From Aliiroseovarius sediminilitoris (lineage in GTDB: Bacteria; Pseudomonadota; Alphaproteobacteria; Rhodobacterales; Rhodobacteraceae): DNA of 64,000 nucleotides. Position numbers and translations under genes: made by a program. Numbering within the stretch: the first letter of the stretch is position 1; the number at the start of each line of letters is the position of its first letter. The stretch is from NCBI RefSeq assembly GCF_900109955.1, contig NZ_FOJB01000003.1:1-64000 (forward strand), written 5' to 3'. This document shows, one piece after another, positions 42,260 through 51,776 of this stretch. Under the pieces are notes generated by a model that saw only the letters and a program-made list of their open reading frames with translations, did no database searches and was not told where the DNA came from.

Positions 42260-43077
42260 GGCTCGACCCTCCGAAATGCAGCACGGGCCAATGCGAAAGC
42301 CAGAACCGGCCACAAGGCCAGCGACAGGGGTGCGGCCCAAGCGGGCAAAGCCTGCGCCGCACCAACCATACCGGAGGCCATTGCCACCCCGTCCGAGGCC
42401 GAGATGTTCCACACCCGGAACGCATCCGCCGGGTTGGCAACCATCAGCCATGGAAATATTGTTCGTGTGAAATCGCCGCTGCCATCCATCACAACCGCGC
42501 CCAACAGCCCCAGATCGTAAAGGACGACGAAGACCAGCCACAGGCCCGCCGACAGGCCCGCCGCAGCAGTCGCGCTGCGTGATACGGCCGAAACCAGATA
42601 GCCAAGCGCCAGAAACACCGCGCCCAGCAGGATCGAGGTGCCGATCAGACGCGCCAGCGCCGTCAGGCTGTCCGCCCCTGCCCCGCCAAACCAGGCGGCA
42701 ATCGCGCCTGCTGAGCCGAACCCGATCGTCATCGCAAAAGTCAGCGCGGCAAGATGTGCGACAAACTTGCCCAGAAGGATTTCACCGCGCCCTGCCGGAT
42801 AGGATAACAGCAAGGACAGGCTGCCGCGCTCGGCCTCGCCCGCGATGGCGTCAAAGCTGATCATCAGCGCCAGAAGCGGGGCCAGATAGACCGACAGGGT
42901 GGTCATCGAGGTGACTGATACGGTCAACATATCAACGCCCACCGATCCGGTCGGCGCACTGCCCGCGAAGGTCAGCGCCAGCGCGAACAGCAGCATGATA
43001 ACGGTCGCCGTTAACAGCCAGCGGTTGCGGCGCAGGATCAGCATTTCAGTCGATGCGATGGCAAGGAAACGGGTCAT
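42256..43077 (-). CDS. nosY: NosY, ABC transporter permease of the nos system
   Basis: 273 residues with six TM segments (for example LLTATVIMLLFALALTFAG, VYLAPLLALMISFDAIAGE and GAVFLALGYLVSAVSR). It is the membrane part of the NosDFY complex that supports CuZ cluster assembly in nitrous oxide reductase. GGRGEILLGKFVAHL is the coupling region. Both ends overlap neighbours by four bases (nosF and nosL), so expression is tightly coupled. Confidence 0.92.
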   Translation of the reverse strand: MTRFLAIASTEMLILRRNRWLLTATVIMLLFALALTFAGSAPTGSVGVDMLTVSVTSMTTLSVYLAPLLALMISFDAIAGEAERGSLSLLLSYPAGRGEILLGKFVAHLAALTFAMTIGFGSAGAIAAWFGGAGADSLTALARLIGTSILLGAVFLALGYLVSAVSRSATAAAGLSAGLWLVFVVLYDLGLLGAVVMDGSGDFTRTIFPWLMVANPADAFRVWNISASDGVAMASGMVGAAQALPAWAAPLSLALWPVLAFALARAAFRRVEP

Positions 43078-43970
43078 TGCGCGCCCTCTCTGGCGTAATG
43101 GCGATACAGGTCTTCAAGACGCGGCGGTGTCATTTCGATATCGGTGATCACCTCGCCCATAGCGGCGACACGGCGCAGCGCGTCCATCTTGCGGTCAGGC
43201 GTGCAGAGGATTTCGACCGCCACACCGTTGATGCGGGTGCCGCCGGTTGCCTCGGCCACCTGATCGGCGTTGTCACCACTGGCGCGAATACGCAGACGCG
43301 TCGGCAACCCGGCTTGTGCGGACAGGTTTTGCAGCGTGTCGTCGGCCACCTTTACGCCCTTGCGCAAAATGGCGATGCGGTCGGTCTGGGCTTCAACCTC
43401 GGTCAGGGCGTGGCTGGCGATCAACACGGCGGTGCCATTGGCGGCCAGTTCGTCGATAATCGCATAAAGGTCCTGGCGCGAAATCGGATCAAGCCCGCTG
43501 GTGGGTTCGTCCAAAAGCGCCACTTTGGGGTTGCCCAGAAGCACCTGCGCCAGCCCCAGCCGCTGTCGCATCCCTTTGGAATAGGCACCGATCCGGCGGT
43601 CCATCGCGTCGCGCAGACCAACACGGTCCAGCAATCCGGGCACGTCGGCCTTCTGCCCATCGAGGCGGGCAAACAGCTGCAACTGTTCGCGCCCTGTCAG
43701 CGCCGGATGAAAGCTGACCGCTTCCGGCAAATACGCGGTCGTGCGGCGGGCGACCGCACTTCCGGGCTTCGCATCACCGATGCGAATTTGGCCATCCGTG
43801 AGTGGGGTAAGGCCAAGAATTGTTTTGATCAGGGTCGATTTGCCTGCCCCGTTGTGACCCAGCAGCGCGACCCGTTCGCCGGATGCCACACGCAGTGACA
43901 CATCGTCCAGAACCGTGGTCTTGCCCCGGTCCTTGCGCACATGTTCGATGGTCAAAGCACTATCCGTCAT
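43074..43970 (-). CDS. nosF: NosF, ABC transporter ATP-binding protein
   Basis: 298 residues. Walker A: ALLGHNGAGKSTLIKTIL. Signature: YSKGMRQRLGLAQ. Walker B: VALLDEPTSGLDPISRQDL. H-loop: LIASHALTEVEAQ. It powers the NosDFY complex for copper-sulfur site maturation of NosZ. The gene start lies 11 bases inside the 3' end of nosD, and its stop overlaps nosY. Confidence 0.93.
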   Translation of the reverse strand: MTDSALTIEHVRKDRGKTTVLDDVSLRVASGERVALLGHNGAGKSTLIKTILGLTPLTDGQIRIGDAKPGSAVARRTTAYLPEAVSFHPALTGREQLQLFARLDGQKADVPGLLDRVGLRDAMDRRIGAYSKGMRQRLGLAQVLLGNPKVALLDEPTSGLDPISRQDLYAIIDELAANGTAVLIASHALTEVEAQTDRIAILRKGVKVADDTLQNLSAQAGLPTRLRIRASGDNADQVAEATGGTRINGVAVEILCTPDRKMDALRRVAAMGEVITDIEMTPPRLEDLYRHYAREGAQ

Positions 43971-45231
43971 GGGGCACCTTTTGACTGGCCGCCGGTTTCA
44001 CGGGGCGCATTAGTGGGTTGGAATCTATCACGCCACCGGGCAGAAGCGCCGGGAAGGCGGATTGCGACCAGCGCACCAGTTGCACCGCCGGCGATCCGAG
44101 AAGAAGTTTTGCAGCAGGTTGTGTCCACAGCACTTGGTCCATGCTGTCATTGGGGCGATAGGGGCTGTCGGCGATCCCGTCGCCATCGACGTCGAAGGCG
44201 GCAAAATCGCTCCAGTAGTTGCCGCGCCCGTCCTCGGACCATTCGACCCATTTGGTCGAGACATATTTCACCTGCGTGCGGTTGCCGACAAAACTGTTGC
44301 CGACGATGCGGTTGCGTTCCGAGCCCGCGGTGAAGTGGATTCCGATATCGCAGCCTTCAAACCAGTTATCGGTGAACACGTTCTTGTTGGCATTATAGAG
44401 GAATGTGCAGCGGTCAGAGGCATTCTTGACATAATTGCCAATAAATTCGCTGTCATTGGCATAGTTCAGCATGACACCGTGATCGCGATCGTTCAGCGAC
44501 ACGTTGTTCAGAACCTTTACCTGGCTTGTGAACATGATCGCATAGCCAAGGTGGTTGCCGATCGAAACATTGTCGGACACTTCGCTGCGGTCTGCATACA
44601 TGTAATGCACCGCGAAACGCAGGTCGCGCAACAGGTTGCCCTTGAACAGGTTGCGCTTGGATGTGTTGACGAAAATGCCGTCGCGCCCAAAGCGGATATC
44701 GTTGTCCAGCACCTGTGCGCCGGGGGCATTCCATACGTAAACGCCGTTACCGCGCGAGTTCATGTTGCGGTCCTGGCGACCTTCGATGGTGTTGCCCCGC
44801 ACGATGCTGTCATTCGCACCATGAATGTCCACACCGTAAAGATTGCCCAGAATTCTGTTGTTCTCGACAATAGCCCTGCGTGCGGTTTTGGTCAGTAGCA
44901 CACCGCTGTCGATGGTTTCGTGGTTGCTGCCGGAACCGACAAGTTCCAACCCGCGCACCACTATATCTTCACCCGTTACGGTGATGACCGAACCCATGCC
45001 ACCCGCGTCGATCACGGCTTTGCCACGCCCGTCCAGAGTGATGGGTTGATCCAGCGTCACGGGGCCGGCATGGCGACCCGGAGACAGGATCAGCACATCG
45101 CCGGGGGCAGCCCCGGCGATGGCGTTCGCAAGTGCCCCCTCTTCCGCCGGGACGATCAACTCGGCTGCCGACACCACAGATGTCGTCAGAAGGGTGAACA
45201 GCACCGTCAGAAGAGGAAGCAGGTTTCGCAT
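43960..45231 (-). CDS. nosD: NosD, periplasmic copper-site maturation protein
   Basis: 423 residues. A signal peptide (LLPLLTVLFTLLTTSVVSA) precedes a right-handed parallel beta-helix of CASH/carbohydrate-binding repeats, seen as recurrent N-x-I/V-x-G-N and N-x-F-x-G-N turns (IVENNRILGNLYGVDIHGAN, NLFKGNLLRDL). NosD is the periplasmic part of NosDFY and helps deliver sulfur/copper to CuZ. The start is three bases after the nosZ stop. Confidence 0.92.
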   Translation of the reverse strand: MRNLLPLLTVLFTLLTTSVVSAAELIVPAEEGALANAIAGAAPGDVLILSPGRHAGPVTLDQPITLDGRGKAVIDAGGMGSVITVTGEDIVVRGLELVGSGSNHETIDSGVLLTKTARRAIVENNRILGNLYGVDIHGANDSIVRGNTIEGRQDRNMNSRGNGVYVWNAPGAQVLDNDIRFGRDGIFVNTSKRNLFKGNLLRDLRFAVHYMYADRSEVSDNVSIGNHLGYAIMFTSQVKVLNNVSLNDRDHGVMLNYANDSEFIGNYVKNASDRCTFLYNANKNVFTDNWFEGCDIGIHFTAGSERNRIVGNSFVGNRTQVKYVSTKWVEWSEDGRGNYWSDFAAFDVDGDGIADSPYRPNDSMDQVLWTQPAAKLLLGSPAVQLVRWSQSAFPALLPGGVIDSNPLMRPVKPAASQKVPHDG

Positions 45232-45234
45232 GGT

Positions 45235-47139
45235 TTACGCTTTCGGTTTCACGAACATCCGGCCGCGCATCTCCATGTGGAGTGCGTGGCAGAACCACTG
45301 GCAGTAATACCAGTAAACGCCGGGCTTTGCAGCGGTGAACGTCACCGAAGATGTCGCCTGCGGCCCGATCTCCATTGCGACGCCGTGGTTGTTCAGGGTG
45401 AAGCCGTGGGTCAGGTCATCAATGTCATCCAGGTTGGTGATGATCACAGTCACCTCGTCGCCTTCCGTGACCTCGAACGATTCAAGCGAGAAGGTCGGCG
45501 CCTGGCTTGACATGTAAACGCGGACCTTGTTGCCGTCGCGAATGATCGTGTCCATGTAGTCGTCGATATCGACACCGTCGGCTTCGGCTTGCTTGCGGGT
45601 TTCGGCCCACATCGGATCGTTGCGATCCCAGACCTCCACAGGGTTGACGATATCGCGGCGCACGATGATCGAGTCGTGCGGTTCGGCAAAGGTCGGGCCG
45701 TCATGCACAACTTTCATATCGTCGGTCGAGATGTCGATCAACTGTTCGTTCTCAGGCTTCAGAGGGCCGACATTGATGAAACGGTCTTTCGAGAACTTGT
45801 TCATCGAAACCAGCCATTTACCATCAGCTTCCTTGGTTTCGCCCATCGAGGTCGAGTTGTGGCCGGGCTGATAGTGCACGTCCACTTTCGAAATGATCGG
45901 ATCAACATCGGCACCGTTATGGGCCTCAATCGCCTTCTCGATGTTCCATTTGACCACTTGGCTGTCCAGGAACAGCGTGGTGAACGCGTTGCCTTGACCG
46001 TCGTAAGCCGTGTGTAGCGGTCCAAGACCCAGTTCTGGTTCGGCCACCACGATGGAACGCGGATCAACATCGGATTCGAACAACGCGTCCATTTTGGTCA
46101 CGTCCAGCACCGAGCAGGTCGGCGACAGCTTGCCGTTGATGATGACGTGTTTCATGTCGGGCGCGGTGTTGATGCCGTGCGGGCTGTTCGGGATCGGAAC
46201 ATAGCGTGTGTATTTCTTGTTCTGACCTTTACGACCGTCGATCACCTTGACGCCGTTCATCTCGGTGAAATCACCTGCGGCGATGCCGGCTTCGATCTCG
46301 GCAAGGTTGAAGATGACAACGTGATCCATCTCGCTTTCCGTCATCTCGGCAAGGTTCATCCCCATTTCCGAGTTGTAGGAGGTCGAGTAGGCATATTTAC
46401 CCTGATAATCACAGTCGGTGTTATCAAGGTTGCCCGAGACCATGACCTGCCATGCGATCTCCATCGTGTCGCCATCAAGGGCGGTGAAGAAGTTCACATA
46501 TTTGTCCGGCTCGTCCAGGATCGACCCGTCATTGACGATCGGTGTTTCGTCTTCGCCGTTGGCAAATACATAGCCGGTGCGCGGGAATTTCTGTGGACGC
46601 AGGCCGTGGATGGCTTTTGCGTTCGGAATTTCCACGATCTTGTCGGTTTTCATCACGTCGCAACGCACACGCGCCACGCGGGTGTTGGCCTTGTCGTTCA
46701 TGAACAGGTAACGACCGTCATAGGTGCCGTCGGTGAACGACATATGCGGGTGGTGAAGGTCGCCATTGTCATGCACGCGTTTGCCGTTGGCGGCCAGGAA
46801 CGCCTTGGTCTCAGGCAGCATACCGTCTTCGAAGATCTTGATGCTTTCGTTGGTCTGGCCCCAACCTGTGGCCGAGCAGCGGTTGAACACCGGAACCCGC
46901 ATCAGCTCGCGCATCGACGGGAAGCCAAGGATGCGCAACTCGCCGGTCTGACCCGACGACCAGAAGCCGTAATATTCGTCCAGTTCACCAGGCTCGAGAT
47001 TGACGTCCCCAGCCGCCCGGGCCGGGGTTGCCGTCATCATCGAGCCACCAATACCTGTGCCGGCAACAACCGCGCCAGTGGCGGCTGCCCCCAACATGCC
47101 CCTGCGGGTCAAGGAAAGGTTTTTGATTTCGTCAGTCAT
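45235..47139 (-). CDS. nosZ: NosZ, nitrous oxide reductase (clade I, Tat-exported)
   Basis: 634 residues from ATG 47139 with a near-perfect GGAGG ribosome-binding site. A Tat signal ([14 protein letters not shown]) sends the folded enzyme to the periplasm. A seven-bladed propeller with CuZ His ligands is followed by a cupredoxin domain with the CuA motif near the C terminus ([16 protein letters not shown]-x3-C-x3-H-x2-M). It reduces N2O to N2 as the last denitrification step. The Tat signal and nosR-Z-D-F-Y-L-X order identify clade I. All visible CuA ligands are intact, so it should be functional. Confidence 0.96.
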   Translation of the reverse strand: MTDEIKNLSLTRRGMLGAAATGAVVAGTGIGGSMMTATPARAAGDVNLEPGELDEYYGFWSSGQTGELRILGFPSMRELMRVPVFNRCSATGWGQTNESIKIFEDGMLPETKAFLAANGKRVHDNGDLHHPHMSFTDGTYDGRYLFMNDKANTRVARVRCDVMKTDKIVEIPNAKAIHGLRPQKFPRTGYVFANGEDETPIVNDGSILDEPDKYVNFFTALDGDTMEIAWQVMVSGNLDNTDCDYQGKYAYSTSYNSEMGMNLAEMTESEMDHVVIFNLAEIEAGIAAGDFTEMNGVKVIDGRKGQNKKYTRYVPIPNSPHGINTAPDMKHVIINGKLSPTCSVLDVTKMDALFESDVDPRSIVVAEPELGLGPLHTAYDGQGNAFTTLFLDSQVVKWNIEKAIEAHNGADVDPIISKVDVHYQPGHNSTSMGETKEADGKWLVSMNKFSKDRFINVGPLKPENEQLIDISTDDMKVVHDGPTFAEPHDSIIVRRDIVNPVEVWDRNDPMWAETRKQAEADGVDIDDYMDTIIRDGNKVRVYMSSQAPTFSLESFEVTEGDEVTVIITNLDDIDDLTHGFTLNNHGVAMEIGPQATSSVTFTAAKPGVYWYYCQWFCHALHMEMRGRMFVKPKA

Positions 47140-47162
47140 TGTATTTGCCTCCTTCAAGGATC

Positions 47163-49343
47163 TTATGACGTCTTGGCGTTCGGATGGTTCGCCGGTGGGG
47201 ATTTAAGCGGAATGTTCAGATCCGCCGACCCGATCTTTTCGCGCCGCTTCAGTTTGCGGATCACGACCGGGCATTTGTCGGCCGACTGATACAGAACCTG
47301 ACAATGCAGGCAGTCGACACACTCGTTGGGATTGATCTCGCCTGTCGGGTGAATGGCCTGAACGGGACATTCATTTGCACAGGTCTGACAGGGGTTGCCG
47401 CATTCCTTGTAGCGTCGCAGCCAGTCGAACATGCGGATACGGGCCGGGATCGCCAGCGCGCCGCCCAGCGGACACAGATAGCGGCAATAGAACCGTTCGA
47501 TGAACAGCCCGGCAAACAGAAGCACAAGCGCATAGACCACAAACGGCCAGTCTCGCACGAATTTCAGGATGATCGCGGTCTTGAACGGCTCGACCTCGGC
47601 ATAGGTTTCGGCCATCGGGATCGACACCATGCTGACGCCGAACAGGCCGAAGAAGATCATGTATTTCAGCGGCCACAGGCGTTCATGCAGACCCCAGGGC
47701 AGCGTCCATTGCGGAAAGCGGAATGCGCGCGCGATTTTGTTGGTCAGCTCTTGCAGTGCACCAAAGGGGCACAGCCAGCCGCAATAAGCCCCCCGGCCCC
47801 AGAAAACCAGGGCAGCAGCGACCGCAAACCACTGGATGAACACCAGCGGGTCCATCAGGAACGCGTCCCAGGTAAAGCCCGACCGCAAACTGCCCGCCAG
47901 CGCCATCAGGTTCACCACAGACAGCTGCGCATTGGCATACCAGCCAAGGAAAAACAGCGTGAAGGTCAAGAACCCCATGCGGAACCAGAAGAACACCCGC
48001 GCGTTCGCCGTGGCCTGAAACTGGAAGAAGAATGTGCCGGTCAGCACCAGAAGCATGACGCCCAGAATGCCTATTTCGACCGACTTGTCTTTCCAGATAC
48101 GTTTCCACAATTGCGACTTGGCGGCCGCCTCGTCATCCGCGTTGTTCAGAACGGGCGCGGGTGCGGCCACTGGCAGCAAATAGCTTTGCGGCAGTTTGTA
48201 ATCCAGATCGAAGGTCAGGAATGTCTTTTCAACGGCCCCCACTGCGCGCTGCACCAGAAGTTGCAGGCGGAACGGTTCGGCCGGGTCGAAATCTGCTTCG
48301 GCGGGGATCTTGAACAAATCCAACTCGGTGAAGCTGGGGCTGTCGGGCGTGCCAAGCGCCCCGATGCGGACGTGCTGCTTATCAAAGAAGCGCACCGATT
48401 TGTCGCCTTGAATCAAATGGATACGGTCAAAGATGCCCCCACGCACGTAACCAGAGCCTTTGAAGCTGTAGGCCCCGCGACCCATTACAAGGATTGCGTG
48501 TTCGCCTTCGTCCAGCCACGCCAGCATGTTGCGGTATTCCGCATCGCCCAAGAGCGATTTCCCGATCGACGGCACGGACACCAGCGCCATCTGCATGTCG
48601 ATGAACGTATCGTCAGGTGCACCTTTTTCCGGACGTTTGATGGCACGGGCGTCACCGGTTTCCTCGAACGCGGCGTTGATCTGCCCCACGTCCAGCGTCA
48701 ACCGCCGCACCGATCCGTCACCGGACAGGGTGGACCAATCCGATATGGCCTCCTGTGTCATGTCCACTTCGCGACGGGGACCGGTGGGCTGGGCAGGTGA
48801 CAGGCCGCCAAGGCCCAGACCGCGTGCCACTTTGATGCCTGCGCGCACAAGACTGTCGTCGATCACCATGATCGTTACGGTCGCGCCGGAAATAATGTCC
48901 AGATCATGCGCGGTGCCACCAGAGGCAACTTCGGCTTTCAGGTCAAGGCCGGTATAACCTTCCGTCACCTTGACCATCTTGGATTCCGGAATGCCGATCA
49001 GCACGATCGGTTCCGAGTGCTTGACCAGCTTCACGCCCGTCAGCACCGCATCCGCATCAATCGCCGCGACGACGTGGATGGGTTTGCCGGAATATCCCGT
49101 CGTGCCCACAAAATCCGAGGTCAGAAAAGCATAGGCGATGGTTTCGCCGCCCTTCAGAACGGGGGCAACCGGCAAATCCTGACGTATCGGGCCGAACGCA
49201 TCGGCACCTTCGACAAGTTCAGACGGTGTGATGTCAGGAAGAAAATTCGCAAGACTCTCGGCGTTTGCCTCGCCCGCCATGATCCCGGCAAGGATCACGA
49301 CAATGGCACCGAGCCAGTTATAGATCGCGCGCTTCGCGGTCAC
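47163..49343 (-). CDS. nosR: NosR, membrane electron-donor/regulatory protein for nitrous oxide reductase
   Basis: 726 residues from GTG 49343 (GGAGG eight bases upstream). Signal peptide, then a periplasmic FMN-binding domain ([20 protein letters not shown] carries the flavinylated Thr region). Several TM segments from ~430 include two C-x3-CP motifs ([23 protein letters not shown]). A cytoplasmic part holds two [4Fe-4S] motifs ([13 protein letters not shown] and [11 protein letters not shown] to CP). NosR passes electrons from quinol to NosZ and is needed for nosZ expression. The FMN is attached by the NosX encoded downstream. The gene start overlaps the preceding DUF2946-like gene by four bases. 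Confidence 0.95.
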   Translation of the reverse strand: MTAKRAIYNWLGAIVVILAGIMAGEANAESLANFLPDITPSELVEGADAFGPIRQDLPVAPVLKGGETIAYAFLTSDFVGTTGYSGKPIHVVAAIDADAVLTGVKLVKHSEPIVLIGIPESKMVKVTEGYTGLDLKAEVASGGTAHDLDIISGATVTIMVIDDSLVRAGIKVARGLGLGGLSPAQPTGPRREVDMTQEAISDWSTLSGDGSVRRLTLDVGQINAAFEETGDARAIKRPEKGAPDDTFIDMQMALVSVPSIGKSLLGDAEYRNMLAWLDEGEHAILVMGRGAYSFKGSGYVRGGIFDRIHLIQGDKSVRFFDKQHVRIGALGTPDSPSFTELDLFKIPAEADFDPAEPFRLQLLVQRAVGAVEKTFLTFDLDYKLPQSYLLPVAAPAPVLNNADDEAAAKSQLWKRIWKDKSVEIGILGVMLLVLTGTFFFQFQATANARVFFWFRMGFLTFTLFFLGWYANAQLSVVNLMALAGSLRSGFTWDAFLMDPLVFIQWFAVAAALVFWGRGAYCGWLCPFGALQELTNKIARAFRFPQWTLPWGLHERLWPLKYMIFFGLFGVSMVSIPMAETYAEVEPFKTAIILKFVRDWPFVVYALVLLFAGLFIERFYCRYLCPLGGALAIPARIRMFDWLRRYKECGNPCQTCANECPVQAIHPTGEINPNECVDCLHCQVLYQSADKCPVVIRKLKRREKIGSADLNIPLKSPPANHPNAKTS

Positions 49344-49795
49344 AGCGCACCTCCGTTTTCTTGGATTGACGCCATGACCGCACGCTGGACGCAGTCATCA
49401 ATTTTTGTGGTCGCGGCCGGTGGGCCACGGGTTTCGGGCCATGCTCGTTTGACCGCACCACCGATAATCTGTGCCACCGGATGCACCGCCGTTGCCGTGG
49501 CAGACAAAGGGTTGTTTTGCGCCTGGCTATTGTCAATCAGCGCGGTCATGGACGCGAGGCATATCGCACAGTCGACACAATCTTGACAGTTGTTGTTCTG
49601 GTCGGGCGCGGTCGGGTCTGACAGATCGACCTGCACATATTCCGTGCCGAAATCCGAACAGATTTCGATCCATGCCCCATCGGATGCAAAGCCCATGGAC
49701 GACGTAAAAAGCTGCAACATCAACGCCAGCATCGCGCCAGCCAAAGAAGCTCGGCTGGCGATCCGGCGAACGGCCCCCACAACGATCTTTGACAT
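49340..49795 (-). CDS. DUF2946-like Cys-rich protein, first gene of the nos operon
   Basis: 151 residues from ATG 49795; an ORF start six codons earlier is possible. An N-terminal hydrophobic signal/anchor (SLAGAMLALMLQLF) is followed by WIEICSDFGTEYVQVDL, similar to the DUF2946 start, and the cluster CQDCVDCAIC. Together these suggest a periplasmic metal site, perhaps copper. It overlaps nosR by four bases and lies downstream of the FNR/NNR-like box, so it is part of the nos transcript. A role in copper supply to NosZ is plausible but inferred only from position and Cys content. Confidence 0.65.
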   Translation of the reverse strand: MSKIVVGAVRRIASRASLAGAMLALMLQLFTSSMGFASDGAWIEICSDFGTEYVQVDLSDPTAPDQNNNCQDCVDCAICLASMTALIDNSQAQNNPLSATATAVHPVAQIIGGAVKRAWPETRGPPAATTKIDDCVQRAVMASIQENGGAL

Positions 49796-49871
49796 CTGCC
49801 ACGAACGGCGCATCGCCGAATCCTTCTACGCGTTTCAGCCAAGGTTGTGCGGGATAGAACACACCGCTTCC

Positions 49872-49885
49872 TTGATCTAAGTCAT
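49872..49885. promoter_or_regulatory. FNR/NNR-like box upstream of the nos operon
   Basis: TTGAT-CTAA-GTCAT: the first half matches the FNR/NNR consensus TTGAT-N4-ATCAA exactly, the second half at three of five positions. It lies 77-90 bases before the start of the first nos-operon gene. Low-oxygen/nitric-oxide control by a CRP/FNR-family protein is known for nos genes in this group. Confidence 0.5.
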
Positions 49886-50036
49886 GACGATAGAACTCGG
49901 ACAAATTTCCCATGATCTCCAATAGGTTGAGCGAAGCAATCTGGGCCACTCATTTCAAGTGGAAAAAAAAGTGGTGTGCAAAGACCAGCTTGATGAAGGG
50001 GTAATCAATCGAAGGCATACGACCGACACACCATAC

Positions 50037-50507
50037 TCAGCCATAGACGAACCTGCGCAGATAGGACTGCAACCGTGTCTTTTCCGGCGTATCGCGGAAG
50101 CTGGCAGGCGTCAGGTGCGGTGTCCGTAGCAGCGCCGCAAGCTGATTGCGGTCGTGGGCGATATAGACCCCCTCGTGCCCTTCCAGATGGCGCGCGGTGG
50201 CCAGTTGGTGTTCGTTGCGATGTTCGCCAAGTGATGCCTTGCGCGGCATCACGATCACCGGTTTTTCCACCCGCTTCGCGGTCAAAATCGTCCCGATCCC
50301 CGCATGCCCGACCAGAACGGCGGTGCGCGCGATGATGTCGTCATATTCATCCGGCGTAAGAAACGGCGCATGTTTGATGTGGGTATAGGTCGCGGTGGGG
50401 TCAGCCGTCTGGGCAAAGACCTCAAGCGACAGTTCTGCCGCCAGTTCGTCGATCATCGACACCATGCGGTCAAAGGGCAATTGCGTGCCAACGGTCACGA
50501 AGATCAA
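50037..50507 (-). CDS. PssE-like glycosyltransferase subunit (Alg13/GT28 C-terminal half)
   Basis: 156 residues from TTG 50507, chosen because GAGGGG lies seven bases upstream and the codon overlaps the PssD stop (TTGA). The start IFVTVGTQLPFDRM and the motif VLVGHAGIGTILTAKRVEKP are the GT28 C-terminal (UDP-binding) features of Alg13/PssE. It forms the donor-binding half of a two-chain glycosyltransferase with the PssD-like protein. Likely adds the second sugar of the repeat unit on the inner face of the membrane. Confidence 0.82.
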   Translation of the reverse strand: MIFVTVGTQLPFDRMVSMIDELAAELSLEVFAQTADPTATYTHIKHAPFLTPDEYDDIIARTAVLVGHAGIGTILTAKRVEKPVIVMPRKASLGEHRNEHQLATARHLEGHEGVYIAHDRNQLAALLRTPHLTPASFRDTPEKTRLQSYLRRFVYG

Positions 50508-50977
50508 AGCAACGACCCCTCGTATCTGCCACCTTCCGACTGCGCGACGCTTTCCCATTGTGACAGCCAGAGCGTCGCAAACCGTTTCGCCAGCTTGCCC
50601 GAGGATGACGCCTCTTCCGCGTTGGCGATGCTGTCCACCCAGATGGTGCGGCGGCGGATCATCCAGCCCAACACCAGCGCGATCACGCCGGGCAAGGCTC
50701 CTGTTGTGATGATCACATCCGGGCGCGTGCGCATCAGGATACCAGCCATCTGCATCGTGCAGATCATCGCTTTGAAAGGGGCGTTCTTGTTGCAGTCCTG
50801 CACCAGCGCAAACCGTGTGAAGCCTGATTTCTGCGGCAATCCATCCAATGTGGTCACATAGGTCACATCCGCCGGGTCAAACGACGCGCAGATCTGCCCC
50901 AACTGGTGCCAATGCCCCCCCGCCGAAGCCACGGCCAGGATACGAGGGGCCGGCAGGGATGAAGTTGATGATGTCAT
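50504..50977 (-). CDS. PssD-like glycosyltransferase subunit (Alg14 family)
   Basis: 157 residues from ATG 50977; the frame upstream is not coding in character. The start RILAVASAGGHWHQLGQI is the Alg14/PssD acceptor-binding Rossmann motif. The segment VIITTGALPGVIALVLGWMI is the membrane-contact helix, and RTIWVDSIANAEEASSSGK matches the family end. It recruits the PssE-like catalytic half to the membrane. The stop overlaps the PssE-like start by four bases. Confidence 0.82.
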   Translation of the reverse strand: MTSSTSSLPAPRILAVASAGGHWHQLGQICASFDPADVTYVTTLDGLPQKSGFTRFALVQDCNKNAPFKAMICTMQMAGILMRTRPDVIITTGALPGVIALVLGWMIRRRTIWVDSIANAEEASSSGKLAKRFATLWLSQWESVAQSEGGRYEGSLL

Positions 50978-51113
50978 GTAAGCAAGACCCGGACCAACAA
51001 CGTAAAAAATTGAACAAACGATGCCCTCCATATAACAAATTTCAGCACGCATCACCAGCCGCCAGACGTATTTGAGGCTTGTGTATCGTCGGGCAAGAAG
51101 GCAATTCTGCATC

Positions 51114-51776
51114 ATGCTTGCCCGCCCGCTTCTTAGCCCCCCCGCCAAGACCCTGATCCTTGGCCTGATTGCCCTGAATGTGGTGATCGAGGCTATACTG
51201 TTTGCCGCCGATCTGGGGCTTGTCGGCACCAGGCAGTGGCGTCCGCTGGCCTATCAGAATGCCGCGTTCTGGGCGGGGCTGTTGTACAATTGGCGACCGA
51301 ACTATGATGTCCAGCCGTGGACGATGTTCTTCACCTATGCCTTTTTGCATGGCGGCGTGGCGCATGTGCTGGGCAACATGCTGACGCTATGGCTGATCGG
51401 TCCCATGGTGATCGTCCGCGCGGGGTTGAAAGGGTTTGTGCTGATCTATGTGCTGTCCGCCATCGGCGGTGGAGTGCTGTTTGGTGCCCTGACCCTGTCG
51501 GCGCGGCCTATGGTGGGCGCGTCGGGCGCGTTGTTCGGGCTGGTCGGCGCGATCCTGTATTGGCGATGGGCGGACCGGCGGCGGCGGCGGCTGGACCAAT
51601 GGCCGGTGCTGAAGACCGTTCTGATACTCGGCGTTCTGAACCTGTTGCTGTGGCTGCTGATGGGGGGACTTCTGGCGTGGGAAACACATATGGGCGGCTT
51701 CATCGCCGGGTGGCTGACCGCCGCCGGACATGCATTTTTCAGAAAGAAACGCCGGGCGCGCAGATCGGCACGTTAG
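51114..51776 (+). CDS. Rhomboid-family intramembrane serine protease
   Basis: 220 residues from ATG 51114; TTG 51072 is an alternative. Six TM segments. Family motifs: FLHGGVAHVLGNMLTLWLIG, the catalytic Ser in VGASGALFGLVGA and the catalytic His in ETHMGGFIAGWL. Rhomboids cleave TM helices of membrane substrates. Convergent with the GT2 gene, whose stop overlaps it by four bases. Its neighbours are glycan genes, but the substrate is unknown. Confidence 0.88.
   Translation: MLARPLLSPPAKTLILGLIALNVVIEAILFAADLGLVGTRQWRPLAYQNAAFWAGLLYNWRPNYDVQPWTMFFTYAFLHGGVAHVLGNMLTLWLIGPMVIVRAGLKGFVLIYVLSAIGGGVLFGALTLSARPMVGASGALFGLVGAILYWRWADRRRRRLDQWPVLKTVLILGVLNLLLWLLMGGLLAWETHMGGFIAGWLTAAGHAFFRKKRRARRSAR

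Noticed and set aside
49990-50008. TTGAT-N9-ATCAA as a second FNR site
   Set aside because: Half-site spacing is nine bases; FNR-type sites need four.
51114-51776. Rhombosortase for GlyGly-CTERM proteins
   Set aside because: No GlyGly-CTERM protein is in the window, and the protein looks like an ordinary rhomboid.
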